Shown in pieces: positions 7,492 to 13,739 of a DNA stretch of 14,794 nucleotides (its first letter is position 1; each line of letters opens with the position of its first letter). Source of the stretch: CAYQAE01 sp964415445 [NCBI: uncultured archaeon] (lineage in GTDB: Archaea; CAYQAE01); NCBI GenBank assembly GCA_964415445.1, contig CAYQAE010000001.1, positions 70,099 through 84,892 on the forward strand. Reading direction: 5' to 3'. Both the position numbers and the translations under genes were made by a program. A model generated the notes under the pieces. The model ran no database searches, was not told the origin of the DNA, and saw only the letters and a program-made list of their open reading frames with translations.

Positions 7492-8499
7492 ATGAAAAAA
7501 TATTATCAAAAAGCCAAGAATTTTTGGATGAGTCTTAATCTTAAATATAAGGTTTTATTGTTAATTTTGTTGGGATTTTTAACACGTATTCCTTTTATGA
7601 GTTGTTCTTTAGATGATTGGGATTCAATGCTTTTTGCAGATTCTTTAGATGAATTTGATGTAGAAAAACATCAACCACATCCTCCAGGATATCCTGTTTA
7701 TGTTTTATTTGGAAAAATTGCTTATTTTTTCGTAGATGACCATCTCTTAGCTCTAAATTTAGTTTCAGTGATTTCAGGTAGTCTATCAATTCCAATTGTA
7801 TATCTTTTATTTAAAGATATGTTTTCAGAGAGAATTGCTACTCTTTCAACTTTTCTTTATGCAATAAATCCTCTAAATTGGGTTATAGATGAAAAAGCTC
7901 TAACTGATGGATTAGCTAGTTTTTTTGTTATATTGACGATGTATCTTTTATATAAAGGATTAGATAGTAGATTTTATCTTCTTTTAGGATGTTTTTCATT
8001 AGGTTTGACAATCGGGGTCAGGCCTCAGTTTATTGTATTTTCTATAATGTTATTTTTTGTGTTATTTAAGAGAAAAAACGCAATGGATATCCTAATTTCA
8101 TTTTTTTTGGTATTCCTAACTTGTATTAGTTGGTTTTTGCCAATGTTATATTATACTGGTGGATTTGATACATATTATGATGCCGCACAATCTCAATCCG
8201 ATTGGCACAATGAAGCGATAACTTTAGGTCCTACTAATTTTGATTTTGGTGTTTTTTTAGAGAGGATAGTCATATTTTTTTATTCAAATTATTTTGGTCA
8301 TGCACTAGCAGCTCCAGGTGAAGAGATATTTACAAGAGACATGGCAGGTTATGAATTTAGTGATATAATATTTGAGACACTGCCTAAAACAATTTATCAG
8401 ACTTTTTTGCTAGCTTCTTTATTATATATTATTTTTAAGGCTAAAATATGGAGAGAAATTAATAAAAATTCTACCCCTCATCAATTCCTTTTTTTGTAG
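7492..8499 (+). CDS. GT-C/PMT-type membrane glycosyltransferase, N-terminal part (interrupted gene)
   Basis: This frame gives 335 residues of a membrane protein of the dolichyl-phosphate-mannose/ArnT-like GT-C group. After the first membrane helix (about 20-37) comes SLDDWDS with D41 and D42, the acidic pair expected for catalysis in this superfamily. HQPHPPGYP follows at about 60-68, a hallmark of these enzymes. EKALTDG at about 134-140 and GVRPQF at about 175 also fit. The frame stops at a TAG at 8497-8499, just where another membrane helix should begin. The same frame then continues open through 8500-9024 with the expected NPRYILP motif and tail domain. The gene is therefore broken, recoded or affected by sequencing errors rather than naturally short. 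It would transfer a sugar from a polyprenyl-phosphate donor outside the cell; the acceptor is unknown. Confidence 0.7.
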   Translation: MKKYYQKAKNFWMSLNLKYKVLLLILLGFLTRIPFMSCSLDDWDSMLFADSLDEFDVEKHQPHPPGYPVYVLFGKIAYFFVDDHLLALNLVSVISGSLSIPIVYLLFKDMFSERIATLSTFLYAINPLNWVIDEKALTDGLASFFVILTMYLLYKGLDSRFYLLLGCFSLGLTIGVRPQFIVFSIMLFFVLFKRKNAMDILISFFLVFLTCISWFLPMLYYTGGFDTYYDAAQSQSDWHNEAITLGPTNFDFGVFLERIVIFFYSNYFGHALAAPGEEIFTRDMAGYEFSDIIFETLPKTIYQTFLLASLLYIIFKAKIWREINKNSTPHQFLFL

Positions 8500-9024
8500 T
8501 TTTTTTCTTATCTTTTTTTCTGTTTTTTCTATTTAGGCTCACACAACCCTAGATATATCTTACCGACTATACCTCTTGTTACACTTTTTTTAGCTAGATC
8601 AATGATAAAGATTTATGACAATAGCTTTAATAAGAAAAGAATTGAAGTATTTTTTCTCATATATTTGGTTATTTTTTTATTTCATTCTCTCTCCATTGTC
8701 TATATAGTAAGCACAAAACCAACTTCACAAGTTCAAGCATTACAATATATTGAAGATAATTATCCAAAAGAGAATACAATTTTACTTTTATATGGAGAGC
8801 GCAAACATGCTAGGTATTATACAGAAGGATATACTATATATGTTGGGCAAGATTATCCTCAAGACATTTTATATGATGATAATAAAACAATTTTAATCTC
8901 ACAAGATGTATATGATGATTTTGAATTCAAAGAAAACCTAACTAAAGAAAAAATATTTTATAGAGATCCATTAGTTCATAGAAAAGATACATATACAATA
9001 ATTTATAAATATGAGAGGTCTTAG
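8500..9024 (+). pseudogene. C-terminal part of the interrupted GT-C glycosyltransferase
   Basis: Directly after the TAG at 8497-8499 the same frame is open to the TAG at 9022-9024. It contains NPRYILPTIPLV near 8545-8580, a typical GT-C motif. A membrane helix follows at about 8650-8710. A polar tail of about 110 residues (ALQYIEDNYPKENTILLLYG) resembles the extracellular C-terminal domains of such enzymes. The first ATG inside is at 8602, giving 140 residues, but this lies downstream of the conserved motif and has no convincing ribosome-binding site, so I do not think it is an independent gene. Between 8469 and 8549 another frame reads a better membrane helix ending LFRLTQP, which joins smoothly to RYILP. 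Two compensating single-base changes could therefore explain the interruption instead of a nonsense mutation. Confidence 0.6.
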
Positions 9025-9037
9025 ATGTTTAATAATT

Positions 9038-10027
9038 CTATTTTTTGATATTTTTCTTTAAAAAGTAAATAGCACCATATATTGCTACTATAATGGACCC
9101 AAAAAAATAAAGCATAAGGGACATTGATCCTGCTGCAGCTGCAGATACATCAATTAATGCAAATAAATATATCATTGCAGTCTCTCGAGTCCCTAAACCT
9201 CCTAAAGTTATTGGTATTAATCCAATTACAATAGCTAAAGTTACAAATGCAAAAATATAATGAAGACCAACATTTACATGAAAAGCTAGCAAAAATAAAT
9301 GTGCTTGAAATAAAGTTAGCATCCAAATACCGACAGACATAGCTATTAATGATCCAAAGATTACTTTATTGCCTTTTATTCTTTCAAAATGATCATATAT
9401 CTCATCTACAAACTCATGACCTTCTCTTTTGGTTCTTTTTTCTATAAATTTGAATGATTTAATTAATTTGTTTGTTATTTTTTTTATAACTCTACCCCCA
9501 ATATTTTCATCTAAAATTAAAAAAAGTCCAATTATTATTGCCACTACTGCTAATACTACAGAAACTATGGGTAGATCTGAAAAAATACTATCTTCTTCTC
9601 TTAAAAAAATTAAGAAAATACCAAAGAACATTAAAAAAAACACAGCTAGAAGATCTGTAAGTCTATCCATAACTACTGATGATGCACCTTTTGTATAACC
9701 TATCTTCTCTCTTCTATTTAGTGTGTGGGCTCTTATTAAATCACCAACTTTTCCAGGAGTGAGGGTGCTACCATACATCCCCACACAAAAATAATTTGTA
9801 GCAGCCTTTAATGAAATATCTTCGTCTAATTTTTTTAAAATAATTTTCCACCTTTGAGCTTTAGCCAAAGTAATTGCTATAGTTAGAGATGGAGCTAAAA
9901 AAAGATAAAATTTATTTGATTCTAAAAATGTTTCATAAATCTCTTTAGGTCCGGCTTGATATATCACGAAAGAAATTAAACAAATAGTAATAGATGTAAG
10001 AATTAAATTCTTATATAATCTTTTCAT
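9038..10027 (-). CDS. Flippase-like membrane protein (YbhN / AglD C-terminal / LPG-synthase TM family)
   Basis: This 329-residue membrane protein has about eight hydrophobic helices. It carries the signatures of the family known as UPF0104, lysylphosphatidylglycerol synthase TM region or flippase-like domain. These are AKAQRWKIIL near residue 55, TPGKVGDLIRAHTL at about 90-103, SSVVMDRLTDLLAVF at about 116-130, and the late TLGGLGTRETAMIYLF. Members are thought to translocate or modify lipid-linked molecules, and in archaea the domain is found attached to AglD-type glycosyltransferases. No such catalytic domain is present here. The ATG at 10027 follows GAGGGT at a good distance, so the start is well supported. 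It lies 20 bases downstream of the tRNA-Val 3' end on the same strand. It is tail-to-tail with the GT-C gene, with 13 bases between. A role in envelope lipid or glycan export is inference from family and location. Confidence 0.85.
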   Translation of the reverse strand: MKRLYKNLILTSITICLISFVIYQAGPKEIYETFLESNKFYLFLAPSLTIAITLAKAQRWKIILKKLDEDISLKAATNYFCVGMYGSTLTPGKVGDLIRAHTLNRREKIGYTKGASSVVMDRLTDLLAVFFLMFFGIFLIFLREEDSIFSDLPIVSVVLAVVAIIIGLFLILDENIGGRVIKKITNKLIKSFKFIEKRTKREGHEFVDEIYDHFERIKGNKVIFGSLIAMSVGIWMLTLFQAHLFLLAFHVNVGLHYIFAFVTLAIVIGLIPITLGGLGTRETAMIYLFALIDVSAAAAGSMSLMLYFFGSIIVAIYGAIYFLKKNIKK

Positions 10028-10047
10028 TTATACCCTCTATTTAAATA

Positions 10048-10137
10048 TGGGCCCGAGGGGATTCGAACCCCTGATCTCCACGTTGTGAACGTGACGTCAT
10101 TTGGCTCATCTCGATTAACCAACTAGACTACAGACCC
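10048..10137 (-). tRNA. tRNA-Val(CAC) with a 16-nt D-loop insertion, probably an intron
   Basis: Read on the minus strand, the 7-bp acceptor stem pairs GGGTCTG with CGGGCCC (two G-U wobbles). The T-arm is AGGGG-TTCGAAT-CCCCT. The anticodon arm is TCACG-TTCACAA-CGTGG, giving anticodon CAC (valine, codon GTG). The discriminator base is A at 10048 and no CCA is encoded. The D-arm reads GTCTAGTTGGTTA, then 16 extra bases (10100-10115), then TGAC. Removing those 16 bases gives a normal 74-base tRNA with D-stem G10-C25, U11-A24, C12-G23, the conserved G18G19 and A21. TTGGTT in the exon can pair with AGCCAA at the end of the insertion, as expected for a relaxed bulge-helix-bulge splice motif. The 5' end directly abuts the stop codon of the upstream gene. 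Confidence 0.9.
10100..10115 (-). other. Candidate non-canonical tRNA intron in the D-loop (16 nt)
   Basis: The minus-strand bases ATCGAGATGAGCCAAA interrupt the D-loop between A21 and position 22. The exact cut could be one base earlier, because the flanking base is also A. A possible splice structure pairs exon UGGU with intron GCCA as the central 4-bp helix. It has three-base bulges UAA and AAU at the two cut sites and a short intron stem UC/GA closing the loop GAGAU. The helix on the exon side is not cleanly formed, so this would be a relaxed motif. Confidence 0.65.
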
Positions 10138-10551
10138 TTATGCTTTACTTTTTACAATGTTATATAAACTTGCAATAAATGCAATAACTAAAGCCCCTGT
10201 TATAAAAGTAGTATATAATACTTCATCAGGGACTATCTCTTTTAGACCTGGTATTTTTCTAGATGTAATTAGAGCACCAATACCAGAAACTATAGCACTG
10301 GTTATTGCATTAGTTCGTGTCTTCTCTTGAAGACTATAACAATCTGCACAAAAAGGACCTATATCTTTTGCACCTTCTTGATCTGATTCAATATAATGTA
10401 TATTTTTTTGACCCGTCTCTTCATCAGCTATAAGATCTGCACAATCTGGACAGACATATTTTCCGCATCTTTTGCAAACCCACCAACCTTCTCCATAAAA
10501 TTGTTCTCCACAATATTTACATGAAGGTATTTCTATATTTGGCATAGGCAT
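10138..10551 (-). CDS. Small membrane protein with an eight-cysteine zinc-binding head
   Basis: The N-terminal half of this 137-residue protein holds four cysteine pairs: C11/C14, C26/C29, C34/C37 and C68/C71, all CxxC. Together they could bind two zinc ions in a zinc-ribbon, RING-like or double-treble-clef fold. The C-terminal half has two hydrophobic segments at about 83-97 and 112-132, separated by a charged stretch, so the protein is probably anchored in the membrane with the zinc head in the cytoplasm. I do not recognise a named family and do not claim ubiquitin-ligase activity. The ATG at 10551 follows GGTGA, which contains the stop codon of the upstream aminotransferase gene, so translation is likely coupled. 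The stop codon at 10138-10140 directly precedes the first base of tRNA-Val. Confidence 0.75.
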   Translation of the reverse strand: MPMPNIEIPSCKYCGEQFYGEGWWVCKRCGKYVCPDCADLIADEETGQKNIHYIESDQEGAKDIGPFCADCYSLQEKTRTNAITSAIVSGIGALITSRKIPGLKEIVPDEVLYTTFITGALVIAFIASLYNIVKSKA

Positions 10552-10561
10552 ATATATTAAT

Positions 10562-11716
10562 TCACCTTAGAGAATTGATTCCTTCTTTTATCCTTTTTAT
10601 TCCTTCTTTGATATCATCAATTGAAGTTGCATAAGATATTCTAAAATGATTTTCACCATTTTTTCCAAATGCACTTCCAGGAATTACTACTACTTTGTAT
10701 TCTTTAAGTAGATACATACTCAGATCAAATGAATTCATATTCTCAATTTTAAATTCAGGAAATAGATAAAAAGTACCAGATGCTACCTCACAAGATATTC
10801 GATCAATTTCATTTAGTTTTTTGAGAGCAAATTTTCTTTTTTCATTGTATTCTGCTATCATTTCTTTTCGAGCTTCTTGAGTTTCTTTTAGGGCAGCAGC
10901 TGCTGCATGTTGTGCAATTGAATTTGCACATGCTGTAGTAAACTGATGAACTTTGTTTATGCTTTTTGCAATACTACTATCTGCTAGAGCATATCCTACA
11001 CGCCATCCTGTCATTGCATAACTTTTAGAAAAGCTATTTACTACAATAACATTTTCTTTACCATATTTAGATGGAGTTATATGCTTTTTACCATCATAGA
11101 TGAATTTATCATAAACTTCATCAAACATAATTAGTGTTTCATTATCTTTGGCTATATTTACCAATTTTTTTACTTCATCTTCAGTGTATGCATATCCTGT
11201 AGGGTTAGATGGTGAATTTAGAATCATCATTTTAATGTCGTCTTTGAATATCTCTTCTAAAGCATCCATATCAATTGAAAATCCTCGATCTGGCCTAAGA
11301 GATAGAGGGATATCTTGTGCACCACACATATCTACATAAGCTTTGTAGCCAACCCAACCAGGATCAGGAATTATAACTTTATCATTTGGATTTACAAATG
11401 CTCTAATTGTTGAGCAAAGTGCTTCATAACCACCACAAGTTACTACAATTTCATCTTTTGGATTATAATATATTCCTCTTTTTTTGTATTTCTCAGCTAT
11501 TGCTTTCCTTAGAGGAGATATTCCCCAATTTGAAGTATAATGTGTATGTCCTTCTTCTAAAGCTTCCTTTGCTTTATTTATTATATTCTTAGGAGTAGTT
11601 TTTTCAGGTTCACCTATACCTAGACTTACTACACCTTCTATATTTTTTGATTTTTCAAATAACTCTCTAATAATTGAAGGTTGAATCCGCTTTACAAACT
11701 CATTTTCTTCAAACAT
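10562..11716 (-). CDS. PLP-dependent aminotransferase, class I/II (aspartate/aromatic type)
   Basis: This 384-residue fold-type I aminotransferase moves an amino group between an amino acid and a 2-oxo acid in the cytoplasm, using pyridoxal phosphate. Visible landmarks are the N-terminal SLGIGEPE (31-38) and the HYTSNWGISPLR region (59-70). NSPSNPTG has N171, FDEVYDKF has D199 (pyridine nitrogen) and Y202, and SFSKSYAMTGWRVGY has the Schiff-base lysine K231 and phosphate-binding R239. The late FRISYA has R359, which should bind the substrate carboxylate. Length and motifs fit archaeal aspartate/aromatic/alanine-type enzymes, but the substrate cannot be fixed from sequence, so no gene symbol is given. 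The ATG at 11716 follows GTTGAT at a good distance. It is the first gene of a probable transcription unit that continues into the zinc membrane protein, tRNA-Val and the flippase-like gene. Confidence 0.93.
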   Translation of the reverse strand: MFEENEFVKRIQPSIIRELFEKSKNIEGVVSLGIGEPEKTTPKNIINKAKEALEEGHTHYTSNWGISPLRKAIAEKYKKRGIYYNPKDEIVVTCGGYEALCSTIRAFVNPNDKVIIPDPGWVGYKAYVDMCGAQDIPLSLRPDRGFSIDMDALEEIFKDDIKMMILNSPSNPTGYAYTEDEVKKLVNIAKDNETLIMFDEVYDKFIYDGKKHITPSKYGKENVIVVNSFSKSYAMTGWRVGYALADSSIAKSINKVHQFTTACANSIAQHAAAAALKETQEARKEMIAEYNEKRKFALKKLNEIDRISCEVASGTFYLFPEFKIENMNSFDLSMYLLKEYKVVVIPGSAFGKNGENHFRISYATSIDDIKEGIKRIKEGINSLR

Positions 11717-11923
11717 TTTAAATCAACACTATATTTTTGAAATTCTAACTTTTAGGGCTATTTTTGATCTATAGAATGTTTTCTAAATCTAAAAATCTCT
11801 AAATTAAAAGTCCACATCCTTATAAGTTTAGATAATCCTTTATCTGTCATTTTTTTATTTAATAGTTATTCTTTTATATTATTCTAAATCCAGGAAATTT
11901 ATAACATGAGAAATTCTTTGATC

Positions 11924-11951
11924 TTAGAATTCATTCAAATGAATTTTCTAA
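11924..11951 (+). promoter_or_regulatory. Inverted repeat at the predicted apgM transcription start
   Basis: TTAGAATTCATT at 11924-11935 is complementary to AATGAA-TT-TTCTAA at 11938-11951, giving 12 pairs with a two-base bulge. It lies about 20 bases downstream of the TATA-like box, where the transcription start is expected, and 30 bases before the apgM start codon. As DNA it could be a repressor operator. As RNA its two-base loop is too tight for full pairing, but most of the stem could form. Confidence 0.35.
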
Positions 11952-11965
11952 AACTTAAAGTAGAT

Positions 11966-11973
11966 ATTAGGAG
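11966..11973 (+). promoter_or_regulatory. apgM ribosome-binding site
   Basis: ATTAGGAG, continuing GATAAAAAC to the ATG at 11982, is a strong Shine-Dalgarno sequence (AGGAG) with normal spacing. It fixes the apgM start. The same eight bases are exactly complementary to CTCCTAAT at 13815-13822 in the loop of the RNA candidate downstream of this operon. Confidence 0.7.
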
Positions 11974-11981
11974 ATAAAAAC

Positions 11982-13205
11982 ATGAAAGCAATTTTGATAG
12001 TCGCAGATGGATTAGGTGATAGACCAACAGACCAATTAAATGGAAAAACACCTCTTCAAGTAGCTAAAAAACCAACTTTAGATAATCTAGCAAAGAGAGG
12101 TATAAATGGGATATGTAATACCGTTGATATAGGTATAAGGCCAGGTAGTGATACAGCACATCTTGCTTTATTTGGGTATGATCCTTTTGAAGTCTATTCT
12201 GGGCGAGGTCCTTTTGAAGCATTAGGCGCTGATATGGAAGTTACTGGTGGTGATGTTGCATTTAGATGTAATTTTGCAACGGTTGATGACAATTTAGTTA
12301 TAAAAGATCGAAGAGCCGGACGTATAAGGGATACTTCAGATTTTGAAAAAATAATTAATGATATTAAATTAGATTGTGGGGTAGGTTTTAAATTCAGATC
12401 ATCTACTGGACATCGAGGTGCATTAGTATTAAAAGGGCCTAATTTAGGTTCTAATTTAGAAGGAAATGATCCACATGAAGTTGGTATCAAAGTTCCTAAA
12501 TTTGTGAGTTTTGATGATGATTCTAAAAAAACAGCCCAAGTCTTAGAAGAGCTAGCTCAAAAAATACATGAGAAGATTAAAGATCATCCTATAAATAAAT
12601 CGAGATCTGAAGAGGGGAAATTACCTGCAAATTATTTATTAATTCGGGGTGCAGGTTTAGCTCCAAGAATTGTCAGTTTTTCAAAAAAATATGGTATAAA
12701 AAGTGCAGCTATGGCTGCAGCTGGAATGATTGTAGGAATTTGTAAATTTGTAGGTCATGATATTTTGCATGCTAAAGATATTACTGGAGGAGTAGATTCC
12801 AATCTTGAAAATAAGGTAAAATCAGTACTTAATGCAATTGATAAATATGATTTTGTATTTCTACATTTTAAAGGTGGAGATGAAGCAGGACATGACAATA
12901 ATGCAGATGCTAAGGTAAAATATATCGAAAAAATTGATAAAGCAGTTAAATTACTTATAGATAACTATGATATAGATAAAAATATTTTAGTATTTACAGC
13001 AGACCATTCTACTCCATGTGATATAGGTGATCATAGTGCAGATCCAGTGCCAATAACTATAGTTAGTCCAAATGTTAGAGTAGATAGCGTTGATAAATTT
13101 GATGAGTTTTATGCACCACAAGGTGGATTAATTAGAATTTTAGGAAAGCATATCATACCTATTATTTTGGATTTAATGGATAAATCTGAAAAATTTGGTG
13201 CTTAA
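11982..13205 (+). CDS. apgM: 2,3-bisphosphoglycerate-independent phosphoglycerate mutase, archaeal type
   Basis: This enzyme interconverts 3- and 2-phosphoglycerate in glycolysis and gluconeogenesis. The 407 residues match the archaeal ApgM family (alkaline-phosphatase superfamily) in length and order. VADGLGDRP places the first metal aspartate at D9. PGSDTAHLALFGYDP carries the catalytic serine S56. YSGRGPFEALGADM follows at about 72-85. RDRRAGRIRDT-like basic residues lie near 110-117. FLHFKGGDEAGHDNN has D300 and H304, FTADHSTP has D341 and H342, and GDHSADPVPI has H351, completing the two-metal site. The ATG at 11982 has a strong AGGAG site. It is the first gene of an operon with a DUF296 protein that starts three bases after its stop. 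Confidence 0.96.
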   Translation: MKAILIVADGLGDRPTDQLNGKTPLQVAKKPTLDNLAKRGINGICNTVDIGIRPGSDTAHLALFGYDPFEVYSGRGPFEALGADMEVTGGDVAFRCNFATVDDNLVIKDRRAGRIRDTSDFEKIINDIKLDCGVGFKFRSSTGHRGALVLKGPNLGSNLEGNDPHEVGIKVPKFVSFDDDSKKTAQVLEELAQKIHEKIKDHPINKSRSEEGKLPANYLLIRGAGLAPRIVSFSKKYGIKSAAMAAAGMIVGICKFVGHDILHAKDITGGVDSNLENKVKSVLNAIDKYDFVFLHFKGGDEAGHDNNADAKVKYIEKIDKAVKLLIDNYDIDKNILVFTADHSTPCDIGDHSADPVPITIVSPNVRVDSVDKFDEFYAPQGGLIRILGKHIIPIILDLMDKSEKFGA

Positions 13206-13208
13206 AAG

Positions 13209-13649
13209 TTGGATTATAGATCTGCAAAATCATCAAAAGTTGTGGTAGCTAGACTTGATGATGGTGAGGAGATATTAGAGACTTTAGAGAAAATTGTAAC
13301 TGAAAATAAGATTAAAGTTGGCCTAGTTCAGTCAATTGTAGGCGGCGTGCGTAATTTAAAATTTTCTCATTTCAAAGAGCAAGGATCAAATATCTCAGAA
13401 ATTGGGGGTCCTGTTAATTTTTTAGGATCAGGTATGTTTATGCCTACAGATGATGGTAAACCCACCTTTCATATCCATTTCTCAGCAGGTTTATTTGGAA
13501 AAGAAGCCCGAAGTTGCCATCTAATTTCAGGAATTTGTAATTTTTATTGCGATGTAGTTATATCTGTATTTGAAGATATTAAAGCTGTAAAAAAACAATA
13601 TGAGGCCCTCCCTAATATAAAACATGCTAAAATAACTCATTTTTTGTAA
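13209..13649 (+). CDS. PPC-domain (DUF296) protein
   Basis: This 146-residue protein consists of a single PPC/DUF296 domain (plant and prokaryote conserved). Typical features are the N-terminal VVVARLDDGEEILETLEKI, the central GLVQSIVGGVRN, and the signature FHIHFSAGLFGKEARSCHLISG. In that signature H88, H90 and H104 lie in the trimer interface where related structures hold a metal ion. In plants the domain is attached to AT-hook DNA-binding motifs; stand-alone archaeal versions have no established function, and no AT-hook is visible here. The start is a TTG three bases after the apgM stop. It is supported by GGTG about eight bases upstream and by the domain beginning at once, so the gene is translationally coupled to apgM. 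A link to glycolysis is suggested only by this position. Confidence 0.9.
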   Translation: MDYRSAKSSKVVVARLDDGEEILETLEKIVTENKIKVGLVQSIVGGVRNLKFSHFKEQGSNISEIGGPVNFLGSGMFMPTDDGKPTFHIHFSAGLFGKEARSCHLISGICNFYCDVVISVFEDIKAVKKQYEALPNIKHAKITHFL

Positions 13650-13739
13650 AATAAAATAATTGTAGATTTAGTTGCGTCAACTTTATAAACTATAAGTTGT
13701 AAATATTATACATAGTGATGTTTAATTTACTATATTATG
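13650..13739 (+). promoter_or_regulatory. Spacer with alternative hairpins around a TATA-like sequence
   Basis: Behind the DUF296 stop, AGTTG (13670-13674) and AAGTTG (13694-13699) can each pair with the CAACTT between them (13678-13683), so the two hairpins exclude each other. The loop of the second holds TTTATAAAC (13682-13690), a good TATA-like box that would start transcription near 13713, ahead of the structured RNA candidate. Alternatively the hairpins end the apgM transcript. A further box-like ACTATATTA sits near 13729-13737. Confidence 0.3.

Larger units (their letters stand above)
11717..11981. promoter_or_regulatory. Divergent intergenic region between the aminotransferase gene and apgM
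   Basis: These 265 bases must hold both promoters. Towards apgM there is TTTATAAC at 11898-11905 preceded by AGGAAA, a reasonable TATA plus BRE, predicting a start near 11928. Towards the aminotransferase gene no single box stands out; CTTATAAG around 11820 is a candidate that would give a leader of about 80 bases. A perfect 6-bp inverted repeat AGATAA-TCCT-TTATCT lies at 11830-11845 and a longer one at 11924-11951. I see no reading frame or tRNA here. Confidence 0.4.

Noticed and set aside
8497-8499. In-frame TAG read as pyrrolysine
   Set aside because: TAG is the natural stop of other genes here (the HEAT gene, proS, and the end of this same locus at 9022). The site lies in a membrane helix rather than a methylamine-methyltransferase active site, and no pyl gene is in the window.
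8602-9024. Independent small gene starting at the ATG at 8602
   Set aside because: The same frame carries conserved GT-C sequence upstream of this ATG and no convincing ribosome-binding site precedes it, so it is the tail of the interrupted gene.
10048-10137. tRNA-His (GTG visible on the plus strand in the anticodon region)
   Set aside because: The tRNA is on the minus strand; its loop is TTCACAA, giving anticodon CAC, and the rest of the body resembles archaeal tRNA-Val.
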